64,000 bases of DNA from Microvelia longipes (GCA_018340805.1 JACMZG010001870.1:44945020-45009019), one strand, 5' to 3'; counted from the stretch's first letter, positions 1 through 15,012 are shown. The notes: generated by a model from the sequence alone, not told the origin. Numbers and translations: made by a program.

Positions 1-86
1 TTGAGGAAGACGAGGGTTCAAGTCCTTGTGTACCTGCCTCAAAGAGACTTATATTGCTAGAGTTAAACTGATAGTATTAGTCTCAT

Positions 87-163
87 TGACCTGCCGATTA
101 GATGGCAGGTCAATCGATGACCTGTCGATTAGATGGCAGGTCAATCGATGACCTGTCGATTAG
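87..163. repeat. Short tandem repeat, ~31-bp unit, about 2.5 copies
   Basis: The unit 'gacctgycgattagatggc' followed by 'aggtcaatcgat' is repeated head to tail. A 70-codon open frame across it is an artefact of the repeat. No gene is recognised in the first 3 kb. Confidence 0.8.
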
Positions 164-404
164 AGGTGCAAAAATGCGCCTCTTTAGATGGTCCTGTAGA
201 ATTGAAACAAGTCTCAATCTATGTAACTTCTCGGCTAGAGGTGGTATTGTGTTGGCTCCAACAATACCATTATGTCTTGAAGTCTTGATCGACTCAGCTT
301 GCCGTCTACCTTAACTTATAAGCCCATAATTGTTTTAAACCTATTTCAAGTTTCATACTTTTTAGCGAGATTTCATCATGAAAAATTACCTTGCTCGAAC
401 AGAT

Positions 405-437
405 TGGATGACGAAAGTGGTTAGGAGGAGGATATAT

Positions 438-481
<44 letters not shown>

Positions 482-555
482 ATATATATATATATATACA
501 TATGCATATATATATGTACGACAAGTGGTTAGGAGAGTTGGAGGGGGATCGATTA

Positions 556-624
<69 letters not shown>

Positions 625-785
625 CATATACATATATATGTACACAAGTGGTTAGGAGGAGTTGGAGGGGGATCGATTACTTATATATTATATATATATT
701 ATATATATATAATATATAATATATATATATATATATTAAGTAATCGATCCCCCTCCCACTCCTCCTAACCACTTTCGTCGTCCAA
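405..785. repeat. Inverted-repeat element filled with (TA)n arrays
   Basis: The left edge (gacgaaagtggttaggagga, about 411-430) returns as its reverse complement at 762-781. Inside, the motif 'gtggttaggag...gatcgattac' occurs twice more as direct copies, each followed by a long (TA)n tract (about 437-497, 557-622, 684-737). It looks like a foldback or microsatellite-expanded repeat. Every ORF here is Ile/Tyr dipeptide translation of TA repeats and is not a gene. Confidence 0.75.
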
Positions 786-1430
786 GTTGGTAACAAGTTT
801 TCTTTTACCAAGTTAGCTTCAATAGCTATGTCAGGAGGTGTATTGTTAAAAGTTCGTCAATATCGCACACAATATTATCTGACATAATTGAAATATTAGA
901 GAGTAGAATATTAGAGCAGTTATAAGTAATATTTTAATCTAATTATAAAAGTTTAAGACAGGTTAAACAGTTAAAGCTAAGGTTTAAAACTAAAAAAAAA
1001 AACTTTGTTTAATGATATTTTGTCGAAAAAAACAATGAGTATGCAAATCTTAAATTTTAAAAATCAGGATAGCCAACTTAATTTTTTTTACTTTTAAATG
1101 AAGAACCAGTTTTTTTTTTAAAATTATTTATTATTATTAGCATTACACTAGTTCTACTTAAAATTATTGTTAATGTTATATTCTTTTTATACATGTTATT
1201 CTTGTATATCTTCTTATTTATAGGTATCTTAGTTTTCAAATAAAAATATACTACTCAGTTTGTCGATTATTAAGTTAAGTTGGCAACTGTTACTTTTTAC
1301 TTCCAAGGAGTAAAAAGTGATTCTTTACTCTCTTAAATCTAGTGATTAAATTTCGTATTATATACCGTCTGGAGATAAAATGATATTATTTGATTTAAAC
1401 AAATTAAAATAAACCTAAGTAAGTATAAAA

Positions 1431-1497
1431 AAATCGGGTACGGGGTACCTCAGAACTTTTCCTCGCCCTTTGGACTCGCTTCGCTCGTCCTCAGAAT
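1431..1497 (-). repeat. Terminal fragment of interspersed repeat R1 (minus)
   Basis: Reverse complement of the R1 3' end: a block rich in 'gcgaagcgagtcc', then 'aaaagttctgaggtacccc' and 'gtaccc'. Clearer copies lie at 21840-22655, 31085-32755 and 35085-36440. Confidence 0.7.
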
Positions 1498-1499
1498 AG

Positions 1500-3062
1500 C
1501 ATACAAGAACGTTAAATTTTGCATAATCTTAAATGAGAAAAAGTTCCGATTTTTACTCGGTTATATTAAATTATTTGAAATTTCGGCGGAAATTTGTAAC
1601 CTTGACAAATGTAAACTTTTACGTTTAACAAAAGTATCGCACTAATTAATAATTAAAGTTCGCTTATAAATCTACTTATTTTAAACTAATAAGTAGATTT
1701 TGATCAGAGTTTTTTATATTTGGTCCTATTTTTTGCGGTTCCAACGACGTGTTATATTTCAAAAACACGTGTATACTTTTGGTATTATTAAGCGTCAAAA
1801 TTTTAAATTAAAAATCATAAAAATTCCATTAAAATTATTCTGACACGGTGGTCCGCATGTCGGGCGAATTTCCTTTGGGATGCTTGTTGCGGTGCTTAAC
1901 AACAATCCTGGTAGGGACGATAATTGTTTATAGTTTTTTACGTTATATAAGTTTACAACTTTAAAATAATTCTGGCGCGGTGGTCCGCTGTTGGGCGAAT
2001 TTAATTTATAATGCGTGTTTCCGTGCTTAACAATCCATTCCTTGCTTAAGGTTCCGGTTTATGCTTTAGAACCTAAGCAGTTACTCAGTTGTCAAGCACT
2101 GCTCGTAACTCATTTTGTCTGTATTTTTCAAAGGAAATGCACTTAATTATCCAGTTGACTATGCAAAACTATGCCTCTAAAATTAGCTGTACGCCCTATT
2201 ATTTGCACTAGTTTAAAGCTTAGTTACTTATCTTTAAGCTTAGTCAGTTATCTTTAAAGGTTTTAGCGCATTTCTTTTAAATGCGCTCATATCATCGCTA
2301 TATCAGAGTTACACTCTGATTTACTGGCCTGTGTATCAGTACACCTGTATATACCTGTTACAAACATCATACAGGCATTATAAGCTTACGGAGCCGAGGT
2401 ATGCATTTAAAAAATCAATTTAAAATGCATTTAAAAATCACACGTTGTAATGGACTACTGAAGTATTGCGCCGAAGGGGCCATGTTCTCTCGCCGAACGT
2501 GCGAGCGAAGCAGTCTAACCGTCAAACATTTATCAGTAACACGGCAAAATTACTTTGTAACAACAAATATTAGAAAATAACTTTCAATAAACAAGGAATG
2601 TGCACTGGTCGTGGCCACTGGCGAAGCAATGGCCACGAAGCGGCCACACCTAATAATTTAAGTTATACTAAAAACGCAATGTATTTAGGTATGTCATGGC
2701 TTACGAAAATTACATTTTTTCACACCGTAACTTATTTAACAGTATTGTTGTATCAAATTTATTGTAATCTACAATGAAAGTAAATAATTGAATAAATTTA
2801 TATTAATTTATAAAGTATATTATATCGTTAGAAGTAAATACAATGTTGTAAATGAAACTGGGTTGATGAATATTTCGATGTTTTCTTTTTCGAACTTGAG
2901 TTGGCGTCCTACTTTTTTTCCTGTGTTCTTTTCATATTTTTGTGACTTGACCTCTGAAATATTTGTGTGCTTATTTCATCTTTTGTTTATTTTCCCTGTT
3001 TAAAATGTAGTTGTTTAAAATAAATTTAAAATTTTATATAATTATTAGTCTTAATTATTAAA
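1500..3062. other. Upstream/5' flanking region of MED25
   Basis: AT-rich DNA without a recognisable coding exon. It contains a diverged direct repeat (about 1840-1880 and 1964-2005, both with 'ggtggtccgc...gggcgaattt') and a GC-richer patch at 2460-2650. The promoter and 5' UTR of MED25 presumably lie between about 2650 and 3062. I see no TATA box or initiator I would defend. The 71-codon ORF at 2788-3003 has no recognisable features. Confidence 0.4.
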
Positions 3063-3175
3063 ATGGTCGTAGCGACGGAGACTTTAGCCGATGTTATATT
3101 TGCTATAGAAGGGACTGCCATTAACGGTGCTTATTTGAATGACATTAAAACTAATTATATTATTCCTACTTTAGA
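3063..3175 (+). CDS. MED25: MED25 exon 1 (VWA start)
   Basis: ATG in context aaaATGG. It encodes [20 protein letters not shown] and on to ...IIPTLE, the first beta strand and helix of the MED25 VWA domain. 'ADV-F-IEGTA' is the family signature. The canonical VWA metal-site DxSxS is replaced by IEGTA, as in vertebrate MED25. Donor gtgagt at 3176, exit phase 2. Confidence 0.93.
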
Positions 3176-6100
3176 GTGAGTATTTATCGTTTTTCATTGT
3201 GTGCATGAACGATGTTTGTCCAAATTTAGAGACAAGTTTTTGGATTGAAACAAAGATTTTATGAAAGAAACAGGGTCCTTAAACTTGAACTCTGCCAGGG
3301 TCACAACCTCTACCAAGTTGGGCTATCAAATCATATCTTTCAACTTCATATATAGATGAAAAGTTGGGAAAAAATAGTTCTATCTTTTTATTATTATTAT
3401 TAATGATTGGGGTTGGAGTCGAAGATATAGGATTTGCACTGCGACTGAAAATCTATTGTACAGGCCCTTCAATTGGTGCAGGTCAGAATAATCCTTTTCC
3501 CGGACTAGGTCTAGGATCTTTTTGACCAGTGATTCATTGGTAGAGTCAAAGTTAGTGAGAGTGCTGCTACCTAACTTAGAAAGAAGGCTAGGGCTTCACA
3601 TCTCAGAATTGAGGCAGTTTCGGTTTCCGATTCAAAGCCTACACACTATTATCTTTAAAGATACCAATGGTATGGAGATGTTTTCGGAGGTGACAGTGAC
3701 CAGTCAGTAGTCCAGTTACTGTTCTAAGGTCCCTTCTGCTGAGACTGAGGAGGTCCTCAGTTACTTTGGGACTGGGTCCTTTTAACATAAGTTTACTGTG
3801 GCTTATGTCAGAGGATTTGTTCCAGTGGTGCAGGTGATTGGTTAAGAGCCAATCTTTGATTACACCTTTGGGTAGAGCTACTATTGGTTCAGGACCCACA
3901 GGAGAGGTCTCAGACCCCTTTTTTGCAAGGATGTCTGCTTGCTCATTACCTTCGTTTCCCTTATGACCAGACACCTATCTGATTGCTACATCATTGTTTA
4001 GTGGGGAGGTCAGAAGGTTTTGTAAGCACTCCCAGACAAGCTTAGAGTTGACTTTGTATGAACCAAGAGCTTTAATGGCAGCTTGGCTGTCAGTAAAAAT
4101 ATTTATTGAAGTCTGATTAATTCTTTTAATATATTTTATTAAACAGTCATTAATAGCAAATATTTCTGCCTGAAACACTGTGGCATACTTTCCTATAGGA
4201 AATGAGGTTTTGAGATTAGGATTTAATTAAAAACGTTAAACTACAATTTAAAATGCTTGAAATATTGTAATGCACGATATTTATATTTATGAATAATCAA
4301 TCATTAATTAATAATAGAACATAATAATTCAGCAACCGAAAGTTTTGCCAATTTTTTTATAAGAAAATTGTATATTATTAGGGTGACAGCATTACTTAAG
4401 ACCACTAGTGAACTGCCTTTCGTGTTGTCAACAGTGCTTCTTCTATATATAGTATTATTCTAAGCATGCTCATCTAATAAGTGTAAATAACCTTCCTGGA
4501 TTATCTAATCTTCCTAGCTAAACAAAATAAATAATAATAATTTACAATATACCTACTGTTTTTGTTCAATTTATTGTTTAATTGAAATTAAATTGTTTAA
4601 TTAATTGATTTGAAATTGTGGATATTTTATGGAATGTGAAATGTTTTTGGCAGAGCTATTCATAAACAAAAATCAAGTTTTGTTTACCCTACTTTTTCTT
4701 CAAATTATGAAATTGTTACTTAGAAATAAAGTAAATAGTTATTATTTATATATCTGCACTATCTTTTGTAAAAAGTCTTTGGGTTGATTGCTAGTTTTAA
4801 TTTTTTTTTTCAAATTAAGTACGTACATATATCAGCCGGAGGATTAAAAAGTGGAGTTTAGAGTAAGACTCTTCTTGCTCTAAGAAGATTCCTTACGGAA
4901 CACAGTTTAGAGTAGGATCGAGGACGTGCACGAACATATTACTCCAAGGTACTCTAATGTACACTGGAGTTCAGACCTTATGATATTTAAAATGACTAAA
5001 ACAAAATATTTGAGGTGTTTTTAAAAAGGTTTTGTGTTCAGTGTTAAAATTTCAAGTACTTGTTGTTCGCCATACTCTTATTCAAATTATGAAATTATTA
5101 CGTTGGATTTCAGCCAATAGTTGTTCTTTTATTAATATGTACTATCTTTAAGAAAAGAAAAAATCAATATATCTCTTGTTGTAGTGATCACAATGCCTTA
5201 TATCGCCCAAAATCAGATTCACTAGTCTCAACAGAAAACTGACATATGTATGTTCTTAATTAGCACAAAAATTATTTAAAATTAGCAATTGGACCAGTGA
5301 CTTTTTACAAAAAATAGTGCAGATTAATAAAATAGTTGTGAGGCACTTTGTGAGGATGTGTGTACCGAATCTGATGTGATGATGAAAAGTTCTGAGGTAC
5401 CCCGTACTAGATTTTTAAATGTAAAATTTTCTGGGGGAGCTAATGTATTTCCTATTGAAGGAGGCTATTTTTTTTTAAATTTTAACTATAGTTTATTGAT
5501 TTAATTTTCAGAAATTTCATTCAAGGCAGCTTAGAAGATAGAGAGTATGTCTGTGATGAAGTCTTCCACCCTGTATGTATGATTTATTCATTTTTTTTAC
5601 TCGCACTTTTATTTGATTTTTTTAATGAATTTTCAGAAAATGGGGTTTATGAGGTTTTTTGGATGACATAAGTGGAGGGGCTAGTGGGGGATCGATTCCC
5701 TTATGCCTCCTGATTCCAAAAATATGTACATATCTATTATTATTATTACTATGGTCCACATTTGCACTGCAATCAGAGGTGTACTGTACTTTCCCTTCAA
5801 TTAATCCAGGTCAGAATAATCCTCCTCTGACAATGTCCAGGATCTTCTTAACCTGTGATCCATTAGTTCAGCTATACTTGGTGAGAGTGCTGCTACTAAA
5901 TTTGGAAAACCTTTGTTTTCCAACTCACATCTGAGAAGTATGTGAGAGGCAGTTTCAGAATCTAATTTGCAAAACTAACAAACTGGGTTATCATTATAGA
6001 TGCCACTTGGTAACAGTGGTCTGTTACCAACAGGCCACTGTGGTAACAAGCCTCTAAGTAGCTTAGAGTTGATTTTGTGTGAGCCAAGAGCTTTAATGGC

Positions 6101-9100
6101 AGCTTGGCTGTCAGTAATAAAATTAAAAGAAGTTTGATTAGGATTCTTTTTAATATTTTCTATTAAGCAGGTGTTAATAGTGAATATTTCCACCTCAAAT
6201 GAGGTTTTGAGATTAGTATTAGCCTCATACCTGCCACTACTAGTGTCGCAGTTCATATGTATGGTTATGAAGCTTATTGGTGTTCGATGTACCTCTGAAA
6301 TTCTAACAGTAAGAAAATTTTCAAAACCTAGCTTTTTAATATTTTACCAACAATAAAGATGACCTTTCGTAGGTTGAAAGCGACTATGCTTGAACATTTA
6401 AATAAACTATCTTGTAAAATCAGCCAAGTAACAATGCCCTGAAAACAAGTTTCAAAAAAGAAATGAGAATAAAATAATCTAATAATTTGTCTACCTTCTG
6501 ATAATTAATCATAATTTGAGTAATCTGTCCAGGCTTTTGTGTGAGACTGTGTGTTGGTCTCATACTATAGTTATACATTCGGTTATAATCATTGACAGGA
6601 TGTTAAACCACACCCAGAATTTCATATTAGACCAACATCATTGGGTTCTCTGCAATATTTTCCCATGCTGTCAAATGATTATAACCGTGTGTATTAAGGT
6701 ACGTGGCCAATACACAGAATGAATGGACTTAGTCATGGGTTCAATCCCAGCACGGCCTCTAGGATTTTTATGAGAGGGATAACATTCTGTGTACCAAGTC
6801 CTTCAGAAGGGATGTAAAGCTGGTGGTCTCGAGCCTGTGCGTTGTCAGGTACTCGTTAAAGATCCCTTACCCTAAATGAAACTGGGTATAGGCAAAATTT
6901 AGGACCCTCATAGTAGATTCATTATAATACTATACTGTTTCTGCCTTGTAGTTTAAAGTGTGTGGAGGTTTGGTTTAACAGTGAGGGCACGTGTTGTTCC
7001 TAGTTTTCACTAGACTATAAGAGTCAGTGAAAATATGTATGATTGCTTGAAATAGCATGAGAGGAATCATAGAAATTCACGGGCTCTTCTGTCTAGATTA
7101 GATGAAGTATACCTACACTTGAAATTAAAAGGAGTAGAATACTATCCAACAACGTGTAGAAAGGGCCCAACAACGTGGCCTACTTGCCTGGTAGTTACTA
7201 CCATTTACCCCTTATCACTATCACTAACAGTGTGTATTACTATACAGACTGTGGTTCTCAAAGATCTTATTGCCTTAATGCAGATAGACCTGTTGCCATC
7301 GGGAGTTAAGAGGTGTGGTGTGCTAATAAAGATATGGTGCTTTTAGCACTAGAAACCATAGCTAGTACATAGTTTCTAGCAATGGTTGTTGCTAAAAATC
7401 ATATTGGTTCAAGGACTAGAAACCATTGCAGACCAATGGTCTCATGCCAAGATTACTCAAAAATACAATTGGAACTATAGAAATATACTTTGATCTTGAA
7501 ATTTAGCAAAATTGATTTGCACTGTTTGGTTGGTTATCACTTCTACCCCTTTTTACAGTCAATTTGTTTACTTTTGATTTACCTGTTGATTCACCTGTTG
7601 CAGAGTTCAAGTGCCCTGTATGGTATTGTTGTTTACCATGCAGCAGATAGGTTACCAAGCCCCTGTACAGATATATACGGGCCATATTCAAATCCTCAAC
7701 GGTTTCTACAAATGCTTGATAAGTTAGAGTAAGTTTTATCAATTTTCTTGTAATCATTTAACTTAACTTGTCTTTCTAGCATCCCTGTATCAATTGATTT
7801 GCATAGTTGTTGACAAAATTCAGTAGTGTCAAATCAAGTAGAGAGGCCTTAAAAATGCCTGAAACGGATAATTCCAGTTTCATCCCGGGTTTGGATTCTT
7901 CGCCAACTCAATACTTATCCTATATACCTACGGTATAAATGAGGAAAAGTATAAAATTATAAAAACAATAAAAATCTCACACAAATTTAGTTGAAATTTG
8001 GCTTGAGGAATCCTCTATGTAATAAATAAGAAGTTTCATCTCAATAAATAAATAAATAAAGTCTTATTTCCATCATGAATAAAAAATTAACAAAAGGATA
8101 ATGTCAAATCAATAAATAAAATTAAAAATGTAGTAAAAGACTTAAATTTAAGTTGAAAGAATTCATCACTTTTATGCAGTGGATTAGTGATGAATATCCT
8201 TGATCTCCTTTTTAAATTTGTTTATCTGCAAATCTTTAATACTGTCAGGTAATGCATTGTACACTTGATACCAAGAACACTCTGTCCTACCTCGCATTTG
8301 GTCAATCTATGTCTAGGAATCATCAGCTTACTTTTATTTCTGGAGTTATACTGATGGTATTGACTATTTTTGATTATAATTATTTACATTAAGTTTCATA
8401 AAGTAAGGACGTTATAAATGTACATGTTTACAATAGTCAACATGACACCTGACTTCTTAAATATAGGTTTTACACTCATCAAGGTATCCAGCAGAGGTTA
8501 TAATTCTAAGAGCCTTCTTTTACAGCAGTAGTAAGCTAGTTAGGTTAACATGTCCCCAAAGGATTATGCCATAGGATAGTCTACTTTGGAACATGGCCAG
8601 ATAAACAAGTCTAAGAACTTCTTGTGGTAGTGTTTTCCTCAGTTTTCTTAGCACATAAATAAAGCTAGCATATCATATATTACAGCATATCTACAGTATT
8701 TGTAGCATCAGATGTGTTAAGCAGCATTGAGTTGTCAGTAACTGGGTTGGTCATTTCAATTTGCTATACTCAAGTTTATCCTAAAATTAGACTTTCCTTA
8801 AGTGAATGTAATAGTTATTTCTGCTCCGAGGGTGTAAATAATGTTTTTATTTCTCTAAGCAGTTAATTGAACCAAAGCATTTAACTCCCAAGGCAAGGCT
8901 GAGGGATTTATGTGTTTAACTCCTGAGTCAAAGCCGAAGTAGGTAATTGTTACGAGGGGAAAAATATCATTTTACTCGCAAGGTGCATACAAGATTTTAT
9001 CTTGAGATGTTGATGTCAATTATTGTTATATTCTTAAATTCATATGTTTAGTTATATTTTGTTTAGTTATATTATAAATTAGACGGTGCCGCCTCTAATA

Positions 9101-12100
9101 AAAAAACTCTACATATTTTTATTAATACGGATTTTGAGCCAATAAAAAAATACTTTTTGGTTGTTTCCCCCTTTAAATTTTGGGGTGCCGTCCTTCCAAT
9201 CCAAGGGGGCAAAAAATTGATTTGCCCCCCTGGAATTTGGAGGATACTACTCCTCTCCACCCAAAAAGGGTAAATATTCCCTGCTATAAGATTTGAGGTC
9301 ACTAACACAAGTGTTACTCTCAGTGAGAAAAAGTTACTTGTAATCCCAAGGGAGCGAAAAGTAACTTTTCTTCCCTTGGAAGAGAAATGTGTTTCTTTAC
9401 ACCCTAAAAAACCATTCAATAAACTTCATATTACATACCGTGTGGAGATAAAAGTTCTTTGTTAAAGTCAATCGTGTGTTAATTTAGTGTAACAGGACTT
9501 TTAATGTATAAATGTGAATTTTATGTTTCTAATATTTCCGTTGTAGATTAGTTGGAGGGAGAGGTGAGTCTCACGCCAATGTAGCCGAAGCACTCGCCAC
9601 CTCTCTAGTTTGTTTCGATGACATGCAGTTACGTCGAGAATCTGGAGCTGTAATACAGAAACACTGTGTGTTAATATGTAACTCACCTCCTTATCTAATG
9701 CCTGTGCAAGAGAATCAGCTATATGCAGGCAATACAGCTGAACAACTTGCATCTTTATTTAATGAAGTAAGTTGTTTTTTTGCTTTGAGGATGACCAGCT
9801 CACTTGGTACATAAATAATTATTGTTTTGGTATTATTGTCTTTTCCTTACCTAGGGCAGGGGAAAATTTTCTCACCCTGCTAGCGACATCGGAATTGCTA
9901 CTATACAAGGAGTAGATCAAGGTTTTTTTGAAATTTGTTTCCTAACGTTTTTCCTAAGGATTTTTATGAGAGGGATAAAAATTCTGTGTACCAGGTCCTT
10001 CAGAAGGGACGTAAAGCCGGTGGTCTCGAGCCTGAGCGTTGTCACGTACTCGTTAAAGATCCCTTACCCTAAATTAAACTGGGTATAGGCAAAATTTAGG
10101 ACCCTTATAGTAGATTCATTATAATACTATACTGTTTCTGCCTTGTAGTTTAAAGTGTGTGGAGGTTTGGTTTAACAGTGAGGGCACGTGTTGTTCCTAG
10201 TTTTCACTAGACTATAAGAGTCAGTGAAAATATGTATGATTGCTTGAAAAAAGCATGAAAGGAACCATAGAAATTCACTTCTGTCTAGATTAGATGAAAT
10301 ATACCTACACTTGAAATTAAAAGGAGTAGAACACTATCTTAGGAAGCTGGCAAAAAGGGCCCAACAACGTGGCCTACTTGCCTGGTATTACTACCACTCC
10401 CCCCATATTACTACTACTACAGCTAGTTGGGCTGGATTAAACTTAGTTTTTCTGATATGATTAAGATTAACTATAGCTTTTCTTGGATCTTGTTTTTGTG
10501 TTATAGAGGAACGTTCACCTTACTATTCTATCTCCAAGGAAGATCCCAGCTATGTTCAAACTATATGAGAAGGCAGGAGGAGATCTGTCTTCAATACAGA
10601 CCAAGAATTATGCAAAGGACCCCAGGCATCTTGTGCTTTTGAAAGGATTCAGGTAATAATAATAATAATAATGCCCGTTAGAGCCTTGTGGCTCATCAAG
10701 GATAACCCCTGCGGGAACCACCTCGGGTGGTTGTAGCAACCGTTACACTCAAGTGTATTCTAAAGCTGGCAATAATTTATCTAAACAATAATCTTCTATA
10801 AACTGAGAGCGTAACCTGGGATGCGAACCCCAGACCTCCGTGGGTGTCAAAGGTCAGTGTAAAGACTAACGCCTTAACGACCTTGGCCACGGGAGGCGGC
10901 CATTCAGGTAATAGATGTTTGAATTTTGAAACATTGGGAAATTAACCTGAAAATCTTTGACTATTAATATAATCAAATAAACAGTAAAAAATTGCAGTAA
11001 CTTTTATAGTAGAACGTTTATAATAAAAAGCAGAACACTAACAATGTTAGTACAAGAGCTGGACCTGAAAAAATGTGACTCATTTTGTACTACTTCAAAC
11101 CAAATTTGTCTGAGTATTAAGGTATATAATTATGAAGAAAAACTTCATTACTTAAATTTTTTTAATTGGTTATAAAAATTTGTATAATTAATATTTTAAT
11201 TTTTTTAAAATTAAAAAAAATTTGGTTTGATGTAGTACTAGATAGGCAGACTAGAGTCTGCCTATCTAGAGTGGAGACCTTCATATAATTGCACGTGCTC
11301 AAAATTTTATAAAATTGCACTATTTTCAGTTTTTTTTAATAAGTGATTTCCTGTGGGTCCTGTGCAAAACATGAAGTGAAGATTTTTTAAAGATGATAAA
11401 ATGTTTTATAAAACGAGTGTTTAATCATCAAAATTGGATAATTACAACCAATGTTATGGCTCTTTCAAAAACACCAAAAAAAATGTTAATTTATGCAAAG
11501 TTACCGAATTTATTTGAAAAAATATTGGCTTTTTGTACATTTTTTAACCATTTAACAAACCTCATAACTTTTATCTGATTTTGACTCAAAAACACTCGTT
11601 TTATAGGAAATCTTATCAGCTTCAAAAATTGTCCTCTTTATATTTTACACACGACCTACAGGGAACCATTTACTGCAAGAAAACTGGAATTTGTGCGATT
11701 TTCCAATATTTTGAGCAAGCTCATTTGTATGAAGGGATACTGCCTATATTCTGGATAGGCAGATTATGCTTTTCTTTCATAATTTATGGTATATTTTCAG
11801 AAGAATTTGGTTCGATGTAGTACAAAATGAGTCACTATTTATAGGCCTGGCTCTTGGATTATGAAAAGCCAGACAACGATTGATTTATTATAACCTTAAC
11901 ACTATTAGAGGAGGATTCATTGAGGTTATACCAGGCACAATGGACCCACAGAAGAGTTCTTATGTGCCTTAAAGATAATCTCCACCTGAAAAAAAGAGAA
12001 CAACCTGTTGCGGAGGTCCTCAAGGCCTGGCATATTTTCTTTGAAATAAGCACTTTTTTACTTATCAATCCAATTTTTGCTGAATTTGTTTTGATGTATT

Positions 12101-14969
12101 TTTAATAACCTGAGCAGTAGCATCACAATTTGTGACGTTGTGAACGGGAAGAGGGGTTTTGAACTCAGGGTCAAACACCCTGCCAAACCCCTCATGTGAA
12201 TGAATGGATTACACTTTACTAATTTAGAGCCTTAAAAAAATGTTTCAAGTCTCTCAATGTATTAAGATAGGGTATACCCCCTCTAGTAATATATCGCATT
12301 GATGACAATGGATTACGCCCAACTAATTTTACTTATGATCCAGCATTGTTACCAACTTCTACTTAGTTCTTATTATTATTGAATATGGCTTGACTTTTTT
12401 TGAGTCTTAATTTCGTTTTTGTTTTGGATTTCTGCATCATTTTTTTGGATTGTTTGTTTATTTAAAGTTTTGATTGTTGCAGTTTGAAGGAGAGACCTGT
12501 AAGCCCTACATGTGGTAACCACATGAGCCCTGCACCTGGTCCACCTGCTGTTCCTACAGTAGGACCAACTCCGCCTGTCTCGAGGTATCCTAACTATCCT
12601 CAACCACCACGCCCTCAACCTCCGGCTAGGTGGCCTCAACAACACCCGCCTTACAGGATGCCTCCTAACTCTGAGTCGCCTCTCATCAAACAGCTCACAA
12701 CCCCTCCTGCCGTTCCTAACCAATTCAACAGTGAGTTTTATCCCTTCTGCCATTAAAAAAAACCTTCGCTATTATTTTTTGAATCAAGTTCTTTAAAGGC
12801 ATAAGTATACAATATATATACTGTTAACCACAGCCATTTCAACAGATTTGGGTTCCTCTTTGAAGAGGTTTCAGCACAATTTTTGATTCATCACTTTTCA
12901 TCAGTTCATGTGTTTCAAAATATTTGATGGGTTTTAAGGATATTCTGATATTGTAGAAAAGTTTGTTCTGATTAATGAAAACTTAAATCCATATGAATGT
13001 TAGTATTAGTCTCTATTATTATAAGTAATTTAAATTAGTTGAAATTGTTTCAACCCTAATTTCTCACGCTGCAACTGATTATTTTATTTATTCATTTATA
13101 ATTTACGGTGTGAGCAATATAAAAAATCAAGAAACAAAAATTTACAAAATTAAGATAAAAAAAAAAAGTTACAGTACAGTAATTAGTGGTTAACATCAAA
13201 ATGGAAAAATTATAACTGAGTGCTTTACAGTGGTGGGGAAACGAGACTATCTAGACTAAAAAGAGCTTTTTGGTCCCTTGGGGGCACCTTGGTGTCGTTG
13301 CTGGGGGTACATTGTTGTTTCCTAAAGCAGTTGTACTTTTATTAGTGCTATTCCACCGCAATAATTTTAAATGTATTAGTTGAAAACATTGATTTTTTAT
13401 GTAAAATTGTGTATTTCAAATGTTAACAGTTCAATGTGAAATGGTGAGGGGAGGGGGTAGCACAATTTTTTGAGAGGGCCTTGTTCTGCCACTGGCTTTA
13501 TTATGTTGTTAAAGCCTAAGAATTATTTTTAAAGAAAATATGATCCTATAAATTACTTATAAAAGGAAAGTCTATTGTTGTTAGTATTTGTCTCCATTAT
13601 AATTGATACTATTAAAATTTATGACACTGGATGGGACGAAATAAATTTATAATATTATTATAACTATATTTCGCCTTCCTTAGCAATACAAGGCATATTC
13701 ATGTTAAATAAACCTAAAAATAAAAGAATTAAATTAAATAATAAGATCATAGATGTTAAATTAATTACTAATAAGTCATGCTTACGAGAAGTTAAAAATA
13801 AAGCTACTTACATACACCGTTCAAAGAAAAAAATGAGTCGAATCTATGGGAATTCTAAAAAGATTATTTAGATTAAAAATTACTCTGCCTACTCAGAAAA
13901 AAACCAAAAAAACAAAACCTTACTAAAAATTATCATTAAAAAGAAAGCATAGAAAAGGAAAGTCTAATGACGTATAAGTTACTGGAGCCCTAAAGTTACA
14001 TTCTATTAGCTAGCGTTATCTAGCAGCTGACTGTCTTCTTAATATTAATTGTTTTTTAGGTTTACAAGGTGTGCCCCCTAACCAGCAAGTAAATCAGAAC
14101 CCTCGTATGCTATTGGCCAATGCCCAACAGCACGGTGGTGCTATGATGCCTAATCAACCGAACCAGAACATGATTACACCGTCAAGTCAACCTATGATGG
14201 TGCCTGGTGGTCAGCCTGGAGCACCACCTATCATGACAGCCGCTCCAGGACAGATGCTAGCCCCGGGACAGACCCCTCAAGGACCACCAATCATGCAGCC
14301 TCAGCCTGGACCTGGTAAGCACTTCTATGATGACTTGGCTTATCCTTTGCTTTTAGAAAAACCCAACTCTTTACTTTTACTCAACTTTACTTTTTCCTTT
14401 TTTTATCTTTTGTTTTCCTAATTGTATATACTTTGTATTTAATTATTAAGATTTTTTGAACGAGACCTCGTTCATTAAGATTATTAAGCAAATTTAATTT
14501 TTTAATGCATTTTAGACTTTTCATTATTTTTAATTTTTTTATATTTTTTATTTGACCTCACATAACCAAACATTTGATTTTTTCAAAATTGGCTCCCACA
14601 CTCACAGTCCTAGGCCTGTGGGATTCACTAGTTTATATTATTCTTTGTTTTTATTACTTTAAGTTTTATTATTTTTTCTCTTTTTTATATTTATAAATCT
14701 GTATACATAGTAGTGTAATAAATGTGTATAATAGTAGAAGGATGGATTCTGGTAAACGATTAGAGAGAAAAATGTAAGATGTAAGAAAAAGCTTACATCA
14801 TTTTAGAATAAATTACATTGTTCCAAGTTTGTGCTTATTACATTGAACATTCTAAATATTGTTGTTGTTCTTGACAAAAATAAATAAAGAAGAAAAAAAA
14901 TTGGAGCTGCATGTAAGCTTTATCCCCCTGTGCAGCCGAGCGCATGTAATATTATCATGGAGCATGCGC

Positions 14970-15012
<43 letters not shown>

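Noticed and set aside
306..768. Three overlapping ORFs of Ile/Tyr repeats
   Set aside because: Pure translation of (TA)n microsatellites.
2788..3003. ORF just upstream of MED25
   Set aside because: AT-rich hydrophobic translation, no homology recognised, not in frame with exon 1.
9072..9419. 115-codon minus ORF
   Set aside because: Lies inside repeat R2; other R2 copies do not keep the frame.
9842..9960. Extra MED25 exon after exon 4
   Set aside because: Exon 4 (phase 0 exit) joins directly to the conserved [12 protein letters not shown] exon; no conserved peptide here.
12376..12753. 125-codon Arg-rich minus ORF
   Set aside because: Antisense shadow of MED25 exon 6.
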